Shown: in pieces, positions 1-8,114 of the stretch
How positions within the stretch are numbered: position 1 is the first letter of the stretch
Layout of the letters: each line of letters begins with the position of its first letter
Assembly (NCBI RefSeq): GCF_022763345.1
Contig: NZ_JALEGS010000045.1
Location: 1-44,176 of the forward strand
Origin: Phaeodactylibacter sp.
Lineage (GTDB): Bacteria > Bacteroidota > Bacteroidia > Chitinophagales > Saprospiraceae
Length of the DNA: 44,176 nucleotides
Direction: 5' to 3'
Position numbers and translations under genes: made by a program
Notes under the pieces: generated by a model
Told to the model about the DNA's origin: nothing
Database searches by the model: none
The model's input: the letters and a program-made list of their open reading frames with translations, nothing else

Positions 1-192
1 CCTCCTGCCTTTAAGGTGGTCAAAGCCCAAAGGCGACGGGACACGGGCAAGCATTGAGTAGGTTTGCTGTGGCAAACCACTTAATCGTCAGTATAGAGCG
101 TGGTCAGGAGTACTCATTTCCATTTTCATTCCTATCTTTAGGCACAAACCCTGAGCCAAACACTAATCAAATTGTGTAACTATTAAAGACGT
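1..192. other. Upstream non-coding stretch with small hairpin
   Basis: No convincing gene is seen here. A 7-bp perfect hairpin (GGTTTGC at 61-67 pairing with GCAAACC at 72-78, loop TGTG) could belong to the end of a gene to the left. The last 80 bases presumably hold the promoter of the protease gene starting at 193; a near match to the Bacteroidota -7 box (TATCTTTA, 134-141) is present but is not exact. Confidence 0.3.
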
Positions 193-2718
193 ATGAAGCA
201 ATTAAACATTCTCGCTTTTAGCCTGATGCTGCTTTTTCTCTTCAGTGCCTGCGCGACTTCGCAAAAAACATCAGAAGCTTCGGCGGAAGCCACCGAAACC
301 AAGGAAGAGGACAAGAAAAAAGACAAAGACAAGGACAAAAGCTACGACGACATTATCACGGATGAAGCCATCACGGATGAGGGGCTTTTCACCACGCACA
401 AAGTGGAAGACAAGTACTACTTTGAAATCCCGACGGAGCTGCTCAGTAAGGAAATCCTGGTGGTCAGCCGGATTTCCGGGCACGTGAAAGGGCTCAATTT
501 TGGCGGGGCAGGCATGAAGTCCCGCCCACAGCAGGTCATCCGCTGGGAACAGCAGGACGATCACATCCTGTTGCGCTCGGTTTCCTACAACAGCGTGGCC
601 AGCTTCGAAGACCCGATCTACGAGTCGGTGAAGAACAACAACTTCGAACCCATTATAGAGCGCTTCAAAATTGAGACCTACAACCCGGATTCCACGGCAG
701 TGGTCCTGGAGGTTGGGAAGTTCTTTGTAGAAGATGTGCCTATGCTGGGCCCGCTTTCGGACAGTCAGCGGAAAAACTTTGGCATTAAAGGGCTCGATGG
801 CGGCCGCAGCTTCATCAAGCATTTGAAAGCCTACCCGTCCAATGTTGAAGTACGCCATGTGTTGACCTTCAAAGGAAGTGACCTGCCAGACAATCAGCTG
901 ACCGGCACGCTTTCCATTGAAATGAACCAATCGTTTATCGAACTGCCGGAAGAGCCCTGGCAGCCCCGCTACTACGATGACCGGGTGAGCTATTTCAGCC
1001 TGAGCCAGATTGACTACAGCGCCGATGAGCAGAAGGCAGCCAGAAAGCGGTACATCACCCGCTGGCGGCTCGACCCTTCCGATATGGAAGCCTACAAGCG
1101 GGGCGAACTGGTGGAGCCTAAAAAGCCTATCGTTTACTACATCGATCCAGCCACACCGGAAAAATGGCGCCCTTACCTCAAGCAGGGCGTGGAAGACTGG
1201 CAGAGCGCTTTTGAAGCCGCTGGTTTTAAGAATGCCATCATTGCCAAAGACCCACCGAGCAAGGAGGAAGACCCGGAATGGAGCCCGGAAGATGTCCGCT
1301 ATTCGGTTATCCGCTACGTTTCTACAGAGATTCAAAATGCCATGGGCCCGCACGTGCACGATCCCCGCACTGGCGAAATCCTGGAAAGCGATATCATCTG
1401 GTACCACAACGTGATGAACCTCCTCCGCAACTGGTTTCTCATCCAAACGGCTGCCGTCAACCCGGCTGCCCGCAGCGTGAAATTTGAAGATGAGTTAATG
1501 GGCGAGCTGATCCGCTTTGTGGCGGCGCACGAAGTTGGGCACACCCTGGGGCTGCCTCACAATATGGGCTCAAGCGTAGCCTACCCGGTAGATTCCCTGC
1601 GCAAAGCGGGTTTTGTGCAGCGCATGGGCGTTGCACCATCTATTATGGATTACGCCCGTTTCAACTACGTAGCTCAGCCCGAAGATGAAGGTGCGGGCCT
1701 CTTCCCGACGATTGGCCCTTACGACACCTGGTCCATCATTTACGGCTACAAGCTCATTCCGGAAAGTGACAGCGCCGAAGACGAACGCGCTACGCTCAAT
1801 GACTGGATCAAAGAGCGGGCAGATGATCCGGTTTACCGTTTCGGTCAGCAACAGTGGCGCGTAGTGGACCCCAGCGCGCAGACGGAGGACCTCAGTGGAG
1901 AGCCAGTCAAAGCCAGTGATCTGGGTATTAAAAACCTGCAGCGCATACTGCCCCAGCTTATCGACTGGACCAAGCGCGAAGGGGAAGACTACGATGACCT
2001 GGAAGAGCTGTACAAGCAGGTCGCCGGTCAGTTCCGCCGCTACGTGGGCCATGTAGGCAATAACGTAGGTGGTGTTTACGAATACGACAAGACCTACGAT
2101 CAGGAAGGCCCGGTGTACACCCACGTTCCGAAGGACCGTCAGAAAGCCGCTGTAGATTTCCTCGACCGGCAACTGTTCACTACTCCATCCTGGATGATCG
2201 ATAAGGACATCATCTCCCGTGTAGGCTCTACAGTGATTGTGGACCTTATCCGGGGCTTGCAGTCTTATGGCATCAACCTCCTGTTCGACAGCAAGCGCCT
2301 GAACCGAATGATGGAGAACGAAGCGCTCAATGGTACGGACGCTTACACCATGGGCAGCCTTTTCAAAGATACCCGCGATGCCATCTTCCGGGAAGTCCGG
2401 CAGGGCGATGCGGTAGGCCCTTACCGCCGCAACCTGCAGCGCCTCTACGTTGACCAAATGGGCGAATTGCTCATGGAGTCCGGCGAGGACGCCGACTACA
2501 GTGACCAAAAAGCAATGGCCCGCGCCAGCTTGTCCAGTATTGAAAAACTGCTGGAAGCTCAGGGCGGCAAGGCCAAAGATGCAGCCACCACCGCTCACTA
2601 CGAAGACCTGCTGGCCCGTATCGACCTGATACAGGAAGGCAAAATGCCCGCTGGCAAAAGTGGCGGGTCAAGCAGCCTGCAGGAAAGCGGTTTGCACTTT
2701 AACTGCTGGCATGATTAG
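193..2718 (+). CDS. Secreted zinc-dependent metalloprotease (DUF5117/DUF5118-type, metzincin-like)
   Basis: 841 aa, exported; the N-terminus has a hydrophobic segment followed by a lipobox-like FSAC, so probably a lipoprotein with a long charged D/E/K linker (residues 30-50). The zinc site is seen directly: HEVGH at residues 446-450 with a third ligand His456 (HExxHxxGLPH), and a downstream Met-turn SIMDY near 483, which together are the metzincin signature. Length and layout fit the Bacteroidota/Proteobacteria zinc-dependent metalloproteases annotated with DUF5118 (N-terminal), DUF5117 and a C-terminal DUF4953-type catalytic half. Likely degrades proteins or peptides in the periplasm or at the cell surface; substrate unknown. 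It appears to be a single-gene unit closed by the strong hairpin at 2753-2785. Family call is firm; physiological role is inference. Confidence 0.9.
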   Translation: MKQLNILAFSLMLLFLFSACATSQKTSEASAEATETKEEDKKKDKDKDKSYDDIITDEAITDEGLFTTHKVEDKYYFEIPTELLSKEILVVSRISGHVKGLNFGGAGMKSRPQQVIRWEQQDDHILLRSVSYNSVASFEDPIYESVKNNNFEPIIERFKIETYNPDSTAVVLEVGKFFVEDVPMLGPLSDSQRKNFGIKGLDGGRSFIKHLKAYPSNVEVRHVLTFKGSDLPDNQLTGTLSIEMNQSFIELPEEPWQPRYYDDRVSYFSLSQIDYSADEQKAARKRYITRWRLDPSDMEAYKRGELVEPKKPIVYYIDPATPEKWRPYLKQGVEDWQSAFEAAGFKNAIIAKDPPSKEEDPEWSPEDVRYSVIRYVSTEIQNAMGPHVHDPRTGEILESDIIWYHNVMNLLRNWFLIQTAAVNPAARSVKFEDELMGELIRFVAAHEVGHTLGLPHNMGSSVAYPVDSLRKAGFVQRMGVAPSIMDYARFNYVAQPEDEGAGLFPTIGPYDTWSIIYGYKLIPESDSAEDERATLNDWIKERADDPVYRFGQQQWRVVDPSAQTEDLSGEPVKASDLGIKNLQRILPQLIDWTKREGEDYDDLEELYKQVAGQFRRYVGHVGNNVGGVYEYDKTYDQEGPVYTHVPKDRQKAAVDFLDRQLFTTPSWMIDKDIISRVGSTVIVDLIRGLQSYGINLLFDSKRLNRMMENEALNGTDAYTMGSLFKDTRDAIFREVRQGDAVGPYRRNLQRLYVDQMGELLMESGEDADYSDQKAMARASLSSIEKLLEAQGGKAKDAATTAHYEDLLARIDLIQEGKMPAGKSGGSSSLQESGLHFNCWHD

Positions 2719-2752
2719 CATTGAATGCTGACTCCTTGACGAAAATCAACCA

Positions 2753-2785
2753 CTGCCCCTTTCCGAAAACTCCGGAAAGGGGCAG
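2753..2785 (+). terminator. Intrinsic terminator after the metalloprotease
   Basis: Perfect 13-bp stem (2753-2765 with 2773-2785) around the loop AAAACTC, followed by TTTCTTT. It lies 35 bases after the stop of the protease gene. Confidence 0.85.
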
Positions 2786-2804
2786 TTTCTTTGCGCGAAG
2801 GTGT

Positions 2805-2812
2805 TATTTTTG
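2805..2812 (+). promoter_or_regulatory. Bacteroidota -7 box (TATTTTTG)
   Basis: Exact match to TAnnTTTG just upstream of the cytochrome-like gene; no good -33 TTTG at the expected spacing was found. If used, transcription would begin near 2818-2820, so the in-frame GTG at 2801 could not be the start, which supports the ATG at 2837. Confidence 0.45.
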
Positions 2813-2836
2813 GCGCACAACAATACCACATCAGTT

Positions 2837-3292
2837 ATGCAACGATCTGCTTTCCGGTTTATCGCATCTGCTTCCCTTTTGGCAATCGCACTCTATGCCC
2901 TTTCCTGCAGCAGTGAAGCCGCCCCCGAAACCACCGAGCCCAAACTAACCGCCTCCTCTATCAATCCCAATGGCGATAGTGAGCTCGCCCTGCTGATGCG
3001 CGCCATGTACGACGATGCCGCACAGATGAAGAATGCCATTGAAAATGGAGAACAGCCGGTTTCCCAGCTAGATCATGAAAAAATCCTAACCGCTTCCGCT
3101 ACTGAACCAGAGAAAGCAGCTTCTGATACCTACAAGGTACATGCTCAGTCTTACCTCCAAACCCTCAAAGCTTTGGAAAAGGCCGACATCGCCGAAGCAG
3201 AGGTGCTATTCAAGGACATGGTAGACAGCTGCATGGGCTGCCATACCGCGCTTTGCCCTGGGCCAAAAATGAAGATTAAGCATTTGTATTAG
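2837..3292 (+). CDS. Small cytochrome c-like lipoprotein (single CXXCH)
   Basis: 151 aa from the ATG at 2837, chosen because it places a classical lipoprotein signal (hydrophobic run then LYALSC) at the N-terminus and because a -7 promoter box lies upstream of it. The C-terminus carries one covalent haem-binding motif, CMGCH, in the context DMVDSCMGCHTALC, resembling the four-helix cytochrome c' type, where the CXXCH is near the C-terminus; the middle is helical with a possible haem-facing Met. Probably an outer-membrane or periplasm-anchored electron carrier. The exact partner is unknown; no oxidase or reductase gene is nearby. Haem binding is a firm motif inference, the c' subclass is tentative. 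Confidence 0.75.
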   Translation: MQRSAFRFIASASLLAIALYALSCSSEAAPETTEPKLTASSINPNGDSELALLMRAMYDDAAQMKNAIENGEQPVSQLDHEKILTASATEPEKAASDTYKVHAQSYLQTLKALEKADIAEAEVLFKDMVDSCMGCHTALCPGPKMKIKHLY

Positions 3293-3298
3293 CGGTTG

Positions 3299-3994
3299 TC
3301 AAAATTCAATATCCCATACCGCTGTATCTCCTGGGGGAACCTGAAAGACTTTTCTTCTCGGCCCTCCTGAGGTAGCTCCGCTTTGGAGTATTTCCAAAAT
3401 TGCCTCCACTTCATACGCTCCGGGGATAGTAGCATACAAAGTTCTATTCGCGAATGAGTCTGGCTCCAGGTCGTGAAATACGGTAGCTGTGCCTATGGAA
3501 TTCGGATAGCTTGCATATATGAACTTTGCATTGACTGGAACCATAGGTTCATCGTTAACTAAATTAACCTTTAGGGTTGCTTTGGGATAAACAGCGATAC
3601 CTTTTTCTTCCGGGTCGGCCTGTTCGGGGGCGAAATCAATGTTCCTCGAATTCCCAACCCCATCCGTCACATAGTCATCGTGCAAGGCAAATAGCTTGAG
3701 GTCAAACCCTGAATCAACCTCAAATCCATCATCATGCTCAATCGTTAACTGGTAAATACTGTCGTGCACATAAACGGTATCACTGGCTTGCCACATAACG
3801 TTAATGCCATCCCTCCACATAGCATAAACCCGGGCACTGTCCACATAACTTCCGGTAAGCGCATTCCTAACGTGCCCAAAGTAAAAATTGCAGGTGGTTA
3901 AACAGCCATCATCCGGTTGTGGCTCCTCTTTTTGGCAGCTTGTGAATAGAATAGAAACAAGTAGAAGAGCGGGAAAAAAGAGTGGAGCTCGCAT
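3299..3994 (-). CDS. Lipoprotein of unknown function
   Basis: 231 aa from the ATG at 3994 (the open frame extends to 4060 but the extra 22 residues precede the signal peptide). It begins with a clear lipoprotein signal ending in LFTSC followed by acidic/polar residues (QKEEPQPDDG), a typical Bacteroidota surface-lipoprotein start. The body is rich in alternating hydrophobic and aromatic residues, suggesting one or two beta-sandwich domains, with segments such as the GHVRNALTGSYVDSARVYA stretch reminiscent of carboxypeptidase-regulatory-like folds. No catalytic motif is seen. It is separate from the next minus-strand gene (starting at 4898) and converges on the cytochrome gene, with only 6 bases between the two stops. 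Confidence 0.7.
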   Translation of the reverse strand: MRAPLFFPALLLVSILFTSCQKEEPQPDDGCLTTCNFYFGHVRNALTGSYVDSARVYAMWRDGINVMWQASDTVYVHDSIYQLTIEHDDGFEVDSGFDLKLFALHDDYVTDGVGNSRNIDFAPEQADPEEKGIAVYPKATLKVNLVNDEPMVPVNAKFIYASYPNSIGTATVFHDLEPDSFANRTLYATIPGAYEVEAILEILQSGATSGGPRRKVFQVPPGDTAVWDIEF

Positions 3995-4115
3995 AGTAAA
4001 TGAATTGAATTTAGATAAATTTAGGAAAAAAACAACATAAACGTATTTCCCGGTTAGCAATTCTCAGCCTTCCTTCAAGTCGAAAATGCTCAAACTGCGG
4101 TATCTCCAATATGCA

Positions 4116-4898
4116 CTACCCCTTCTCCGGGTACCAATTTGCCAGCCGAACTTCCGTTGCGGCAGCCGTCTCCTTAACCATGGCTTTGAACTCCTCCACA
4201 TCGCTAAAAGTACCGTCTCCGTTGCGGTAATGATAGGGATAGACAACCTTTGGCTTAAAGTCAGCTACCGCAGAGGCAGCCTGCTCAATGCTCATGGTGT
4301 AGGGCAGGTTCATGCAAACAAAAGCGATATCGATATTCTCCAGCTTTCGCATTTCGTCAATGTCTTCTGTATCGCCTGAAATATAGACGCGTTGACCGGC
4401 AATCTGAATCACGTACCCATTGCCCCAGCCTTTGGGGTGGCGGGACTCTTCAGTCTCCGGCAGGTTGTACATGGGCACTGCATTCACCTCAATACCTTTG
4501 GTGCTGAGCGTTTCGCCATTCCCCATTACAGTTACTTTGGTGAAGGTGATCTCTCTGCTCATTTTGTCCACTACGGCCTGTGGAGCGATCAGCTCGGCTT
4601 TGCTTAGATCAATGCCCTTGAGTGTTTCTTCGTTGAGGTGGTCGCCATGTGGATGCGTAATGAGCACCACATCGGGTTGCCCAAAAGACTTGTACAGTTC
4701 CGGGCCGCCGTAGGGATCGACGAAAACCTTGGCGCCTTCTTGTTCTAAAACCAGGGAGCCGTGCAGTATCGGGTGAATGGTAAGTGCTTCCGTTTCAGTT
4801 GCAGCAGGCGTATCGGCAGTAGCTTCAGCATCAACAGGCGCTGTGGGAGCGCCGCAAGCGAAAAACAGGGTAGACAGGATCACAAGTACGTACTTCAT
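4116..4898 (-). CDS. Metallo-beta-lactamase-fold hydrolase, lipoprotein (UlaG-like)
   Basis: 260 aa from the ATG at 4898, which gives a lipoprotein signal ending in FFACG. The body matches the MBL-fold family of the UlaG/L-ascorbate-6-phosphate-lactonase-like type: HGSLVLEQEGAKVFVDPYGG, then the zinc motif HPHGDH (ITHPHGDHL), a conserved GNGYVIQIAGQRVYISGDTED segment with the metal-binding SGDTE Asp, and a final PYHYRNGDG His. Usual cytoplasmic members are about 220-250 aa; here the protein is exported and lipid-anchored, which is common in Bacteroidota. Substrate is unknown. An exact -7 box lies 25 bases upstream. Confidence 0.85.
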   Translation of the reverse strand: MKYVLVILSTLFFACGAPTAPVDAEATADTPAATETEALTIHPILHGSLVLEQEGAKVFVDPYGGPELYKSFGQPDVVLITHPHGDHLNEETLKGIDLSKAELIAPQAVVDKMSREITFTKVTVMGNGETLSTKGIEVNAVPMYNLPETEESRHPKGWGNGYVIQIAGQRVYISGDTEDIDEMRKLENIDIAFVCMNLPYTMSIEQAASAVADFKPKVVYPYHYRNGDGTFSDVEEFKAMVKETAAATEVRLANWYPEKG

Positions 4899-4922
4899 AG
4901 TGCCGTATTTTTGGTTTAGGTG

Positions 4923-4930
4923 CAAACTTA
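4923..4930 (-). promoter_or_regulatory. Bacteroidota -7 box (TAAGTTTG)
   Basis: On the minus strand TAAGTTTG matches TAnnTTTG exactly and lies 25 bases upstream of the MBL-fold gene ATG. The -33 TTTG is not recognisable. Confidence 0.45.
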
Positions 4931-5091
4931 AAAGGTTAAAAACCGGATTGTGTTTAGGGGATTTCACTAAAAGGAGATCAGAAAGAAAAAAAGTAATAAA
5001 TTAGGGCTTATTCATTCTAACTGTGTTTGTTTAGTTCTTGATGAATCAAGGCCTTCAAAACCGCTTCACTTTGTAAAAAAATCTAAACCAT

Positions 5092-5787
5092 ATGAAATTT
5101 CCAATATCCATCACCTTACTGTTAGCCTTGTTCACCCTGCCCTTCCTAAGCAGCTGCAATCTGGACGATGGCACCGATGTAGACCCAGCAGAAGGGCTTC
5201 CTACCATCGATGTCGGTTCGTATAGCTTATTGCCGGAAAGTATTGCGCAAATCCCTTACGTGAATCAATCTGGGATTATTTTTGTGGACACATTCGGAAC
5301 CGAAGTCTTTTTTAGTATTGAAGAGGAGGACATTTTCGAGTCCAGCGCCGCAAACTACTATAAATACGATGTCTTTGAGGAAGGAGATACCGTAGTTTAC
5401 GAGTTCAATACAGAAATAAAGACCTTCAATCTGGTATCCACTGCGCTCGGCATGCAGTTCAGGCTCAGGCTGAGGGCTATGCCTTACTACGGAGACCCCG
5501 AAAGTGAGGCGGTTGCGGACATTATGGAAATTTCACTGCCATTCCTTAATTCACCCAACTTCTCTAGTCAAATCGTCTTTCGGCATGAGGTGGACACCCG
5601 GTCCTACCCTACCTCTTTCAATAATGAACCTATTCCGGAAATCGAAATATTTGACCGGGCGTTCACAGAAGTGATCTGGAATGATTATACCAATCCCATA
5701 TCCCAGGTGTACTTTAATTTTGAGCATGGCATCGTTTCCTTTACCGACTACCAGGGAAAGCAATGGCGGTTTGAGGACTTTCAGTAA
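5092..5787 (+). CDS. Lipoprotein of unknown function
   Basis: 231 aa. The N-terminus is a textbook lipoprotein signal (hydrophobic run ending FLSSC) followed by NLDDGTDVD. The remainder has many beta-strand-like stretches and no catalytic motif that I recognise; I cannot assign a family. It stands alone between a divergent neighbour (MBL-fold lipoprotein) and a convergent one (propeller lipoprotein) and ends 12 bases before a hairpin shared with the opposite gene. Confidence 0.7.
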   Translation: MKFPISITLLLALFTLPFLSSCNLDDGTDVDPAEGLPTIDVGSYSLLPESIAQIPYVNQSGIIFVDTFGTEVFFSIEEEDIFESSAANYYKYDVFEEGDTVVYEFNTEIKTFNLVSTALGMQFRLRLRAMPYYGDPESEAVADIMEISLPFLNSPNFSSQIVFRHEVDTRSYPTSFNNEPIPEIEIFDRAFTEVIWNDYTNPISQVYFNFEHGIVSFTDYQGKQWRFEDFQ

Positions 5788-5798
5788 AAAATAGGCAG

Positions 5799-5830
5799 AA
5801 CAGGCCCCTTCCTTCCGGAGGAGGCCTGTT
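5799..5830. terminator. Bidirectional terminator hairpin between convergent genes
   Basis: AACAGGCC (5799-5806) pairs with GGCCTGTT (5823-5830); after one mismatch the stem continues 5 bp to a TTCC loop. It sits between the stop codons at 5787 and 5849, with an A-run on the left that would be a U-run for the minus-strand transcript. Confidence 0.7.
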
Positions 5831-5848
5831 CATGCATAATTTGTAGCC

Positions 5849-7009
5849 TTAACAATTATCCCAGGGGCCGCCTTTTTTTACATTGGTGAAGCGGGCGCCA
5901 TCCAGGCGGAAGAGCCCTCCGCCCCCACCGACCCAAAGGCGGCCGATGCGGTCTTCAAATACTTCCTGAACAGCCTGTACACCAAGCCCGTCCAATTCGT
6001 TGTAATTCCGTAGCCGGATGCCATCGTAGCGGTACAGCCCGAAGCCCTCTGAGCTGAACCAGATTTCGCCCTGATGGTCCCGGTATACCTTCCAGGCTTC
6101 ATTGTCTCCAATGGTGTCATTCGCTTTGAAGTGCAGTTGGGTCTTGCCTTCTGCATAATAGCTGACGCCATTGAACATCGTGCCCAGCCAGAGCCCGCCT
6201 TTCTCATCCGGTACAATGCTTGATATGGTATTTCCAGCTAGTCCGTCTGCTGTGGTATAATTAGTGAATGTATTACCGTCATAGTGGTATAGCCCGCTGC
6301 CATCCGTGCCCAACCATAGCTGCCCGGCAGCATCTTCGGCAATGCACATGACCCGGTTAGCGTCCAGTGTTTCCAAGGGCTTGGGTGCATCGGAGGATGG
6401 CAGGGCAACGGGGATAAAGCGACCTTTTTCGAACCGGCAAAGCCCCTCCAGCGTACCTACCCAAATTCGACCGCTTCGGTCTTCCAGAATGCTCCATGCC
6501 CAATTACTGGGCAGCCCATCCGCTATCGTATATGTGGTAAAAGCCACACCATCGTAGACCGAAACGCCTCCGTTGGTGGTCAGCCAGAGCCGACCTTGCT
6601 GGTCCTCAATCATACCCGTCACCTGTGAACCGCCGAGGCCATCCCCAGTAGAAAAATACAGGAGCTGTTGCCCGTCGTACCGGCAAACGCCAAACTGATT
6701 GGTGCCAAACCAAAGGTCGCCATTTTTGTCTTGGAAAATGCGGCGCACATACTCGCCAACTTGCATTTCTTCGGGTTTCTGTTGTCCAAGCGCTGCATAA
6801 TAGGCATCCTCCAGACCGTAGCTAGCCGAACAGCCCTTGCCACTTGCAACGGCACTCTGGCCTGCACGGGTAAATACCGCTCTGCCGGTTTCGGTTTCAG
6901 CAGGTGTTGAAGACGGGCCGCAGGCCACGCCAAGGAATACAAGCCCCATTAAAATCAAGGCCGGGAAATCATTTTTCAGTTGCTTCATCATTGGTCGATT
7001 ATTTTTCAT
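5849..7009 (-). CDS. Two-component-regulator-type beta-propeller lipoprotein
   Basis: 386 aa; a second ATG at 6988 would also keep the lipoprotein signal (ending FLGVACG). The body is a series of roughly 45-residue repeats with the hallmark of 'two component regulator propeller' blades: phrases such as QDKNGDLWFGT, EDQQGRLWLTT, EDRSGRIWVGT, EDAAGQLWLGT, PDEKGGLWLGT, RDHQGEIWFSS and EDRIGRLWVGG, each following a YDG segment. That makes about seven blades, enough for one closed propeller. Usually this unit is the sensor half of hybrid two-component systems that detect glycans; here it stands alone as a surface or periplasmic lipoprotein. It is divergent from a membrane-anchored winged-helix regulator, suggesting sensor and regulator were split into two genes (inference). 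Confidence 0.85.
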   Translation of the reverse strand: MKNNRPMMKQLKNDFPALILMGLVFLGVACGPSSTPAETETGRAVFTRAGQSAVASGKGCSASYGLEDAYYAALGQQKPEEMQVGEYVRRIFQDKNGDLWFGTNQFGVCRYDGQQLLYFSTGDGLGGSQVTGMIEDQQGRLWLTTNGGVSVYDGVAFTTYTIADGLPSNWAWSILEDRSGRIWVGTLEGLCRFEKGRFIPVALPSSDAPKPLETLDANRVMCIAEDAAGQLWLGTDGSGLYHYDGNTFTNYTTADGLAGNTISSIVPDEKGGLWLGTMFNGVSYYAEGKTQLHFKANDTIGDNEAWKVYRDHQGEIWFSSEGFGLYRYDGIRLRNYNELDGLGVQAVQEVFEDRIGRLWVGGGGGLFRLDGARFTNVKKGGPWDNC

Positions 7010-7048
7010 AAAACTACCGGGAAAGGGGGCTTGGTAGCCAGTTTCGAT

Positions 7049-7076
7049 TGTAAATTAGTGTAAAACCCCTTGTAAA
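7049..7076. promoter_or_regulatory. Three TGTAAA direct repeats, possible OmpR-type operator
   Basis: TGTAAA occurs at 7049-7054, 7059-7064 and 7071-7076, start-to-start spacings 10 and 12 bases, in the 105-bp divergent promoter region between the propeller lipoprotein and the winged-helix regulator. OmpR/PhoB-type winged helices bind direct repeats with a pitch of about 10-11 bp, so autoregulation is a natural inference. No binding has been shown. Confidence 0.4.
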
Positions 7077-7102
7077 ACAGTGCGAATGTGGGGATTTACC
7101 AA

Positions 7103-7110
7103 TAGCTTTG
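7103..7110 (+). promoter_or_regulatory. -7 box abutting the start codon (TAGCTTTG)
   Basis: Exact TAnnTTTG ending 4 bases before the ATG at 7115. If transcription starts 5-7 bases after the box, the mRNA would be leaderless. Confidence 0.4.
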
Positions 7111-7114
7111 AACA

Positions 7115-7993
7115 ATGAGCGCGAAGTACTGGATTTTAATTTTGGGGCTGATTCCTGCCCTGTTTTGCCGGGCCAGCAGAACAGATGCCGCCTTTCTGCA
7201 GGAGGATAGCCATATAGCGGTCACGCTGCGGGCCATTGGGCATGAGCTCCTGCTTAGCATTGGAGATAGTACTTCAAGAGTATTGCCCGTACAACAGGTC
7301 GGCAACCGGTATAAAGTGCCATTTGAAACGGCATTTCCGCTCGACCCCACTCATCTTACCACTTTGGTGGAACAGGTCACTGCCGGCCGGGCTTTCCCCA
7401 AAGACTATATTGTGGAAGTGGAAGCCTGCCATGCCCTTGAAATCGTTTATGCCTACGAAATCAGGGATGAAGCGAACAGCAACCTCATTCCCTGTCAGGG
7501 GCGGGCGTTGCCAACGGATTGCTACAACCTGGTCTTCACCTTTCCGGAGGACAGGATAGAAATGGCTGCTGAGGGTGCTGCACCTATCGCTAACTATTAT
7601 AAATACGCTGCCCTGGCTTTTCTCTTCTTTCTATTGGCTGGTACTGTCTTCTACTTTAGCAAAAGGCGATCAAAAGCGACTGTCGGGACAGCAGATCACC
7701 GTACGCTCGGCAGTTTCCGCTTTTCGCCAACAGCAATGGAACTCTCTATGGACGGGCAAGTCACCTCCCTCACCGCCAAAGAAGCCGAACTGCTAGCGCT
7801 GCTACATGACCATGCTAATGAAACACTGGAACGGGATCTCCTCCTCAAAACCATTTGGGGCAACGAAGACAGCTATGTAGGCCGTACCCTTGATGTATTT
7901 GTCTCCCGCCTGCGCAAGAAGCTCGAAGGCGACCCCGCTGTTAAGATTGCCAATGTGCGGGGCGTAGGGTATAAACTAGTGCTAATCCCTTAG
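7115..7993 (+). CDS. Membrane-anchored OmpR-type winged-helix transcription regulator
   Basis: 292 aa. Order: hydrophobic signal or anchor (residues 4-18), an extracytoplasmic domain (about 25-158) with Cys105, Cys127 and Cys136 that could form a disulfide, a transmembrane helix (about 161-182, followed by the positive stop KRRSK), then a C-terminal winged-helix Trans_reg_C domain (about 198-291). The last is clear from LTAKEAELLALLHDHANE, LLLKTIWG, VSRLRKKLE and NVRGVGYKL. There is no receiver domain, so it is a one-component sensor-regulator. The order is the reverse of ToxR/CadC, where the DNA-binding part is N-terminal. Divergent from the propeller lipoprotein with TGTAAA repeats between them; may read that protein's state across the membrane (inference). 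Confidence 0.88.
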   Translation: MSAKYWILILGLIPALFCRASRTDAAFLQEDSHIAVTLRAIGHELLLSIGDSTSRVLPVQQVGNRYKVPFETAFPLDPTHLTTLVEQVTAGRAFPKDYIVEVEACHALEIVYAYEIRDEANSNLIPCQGRALPTDCYNLVFTFPEDRIEMAAEGAAPIANYYKYAALAFLFFLLAGTVFYFSKRRSKATVGTADHRTLGSFRFSPTAMELSMDGQVTSLTAKEAELLALLHDHANETLERDLLLKTIWGNEDSYVGRTLDVFVSRLRKKLEGDPAVKIANVRGVGYKLVLIP

Positions 7994-8004
7994 CAAAGAA
8001 GCTC

Positions 8005-8076
8005 TGTAAACCTAAAGACATTAAATGACTGGTAAAGGAAGTAAAAAACATGTACATTGTTTATTGTTGTAAACCT
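8005..8076. promoter_or_regulatory. Two TGTAAACCT repeats before the T9SS cargo gene
   Basis: TGTAAACCT occurs at 8005-8013 and again at 8068-8076, 63 bases apart (about six helical turns), between the regulator stop and the next gene. Both include the TGTAAA core repeated in the regulator's own promoter region, so they may be sites for the same protein. Short, AT-rich motif; tentative. Confidence 0.25.
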
Positions 8077-8114
8077 CTATGGAAACACTAATCCTGTTCC
8101 CGCTATAACCCCAT

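Noticed and set aside
271..1446. 391-aa open frame on the minus strand opposite the metalloprotease
   Set aside because: Shadow frame: the plus-strand protein has a full metzincin motif and no domain or signal is seen in the antisense product. The same applies to 1570-2598 (-).
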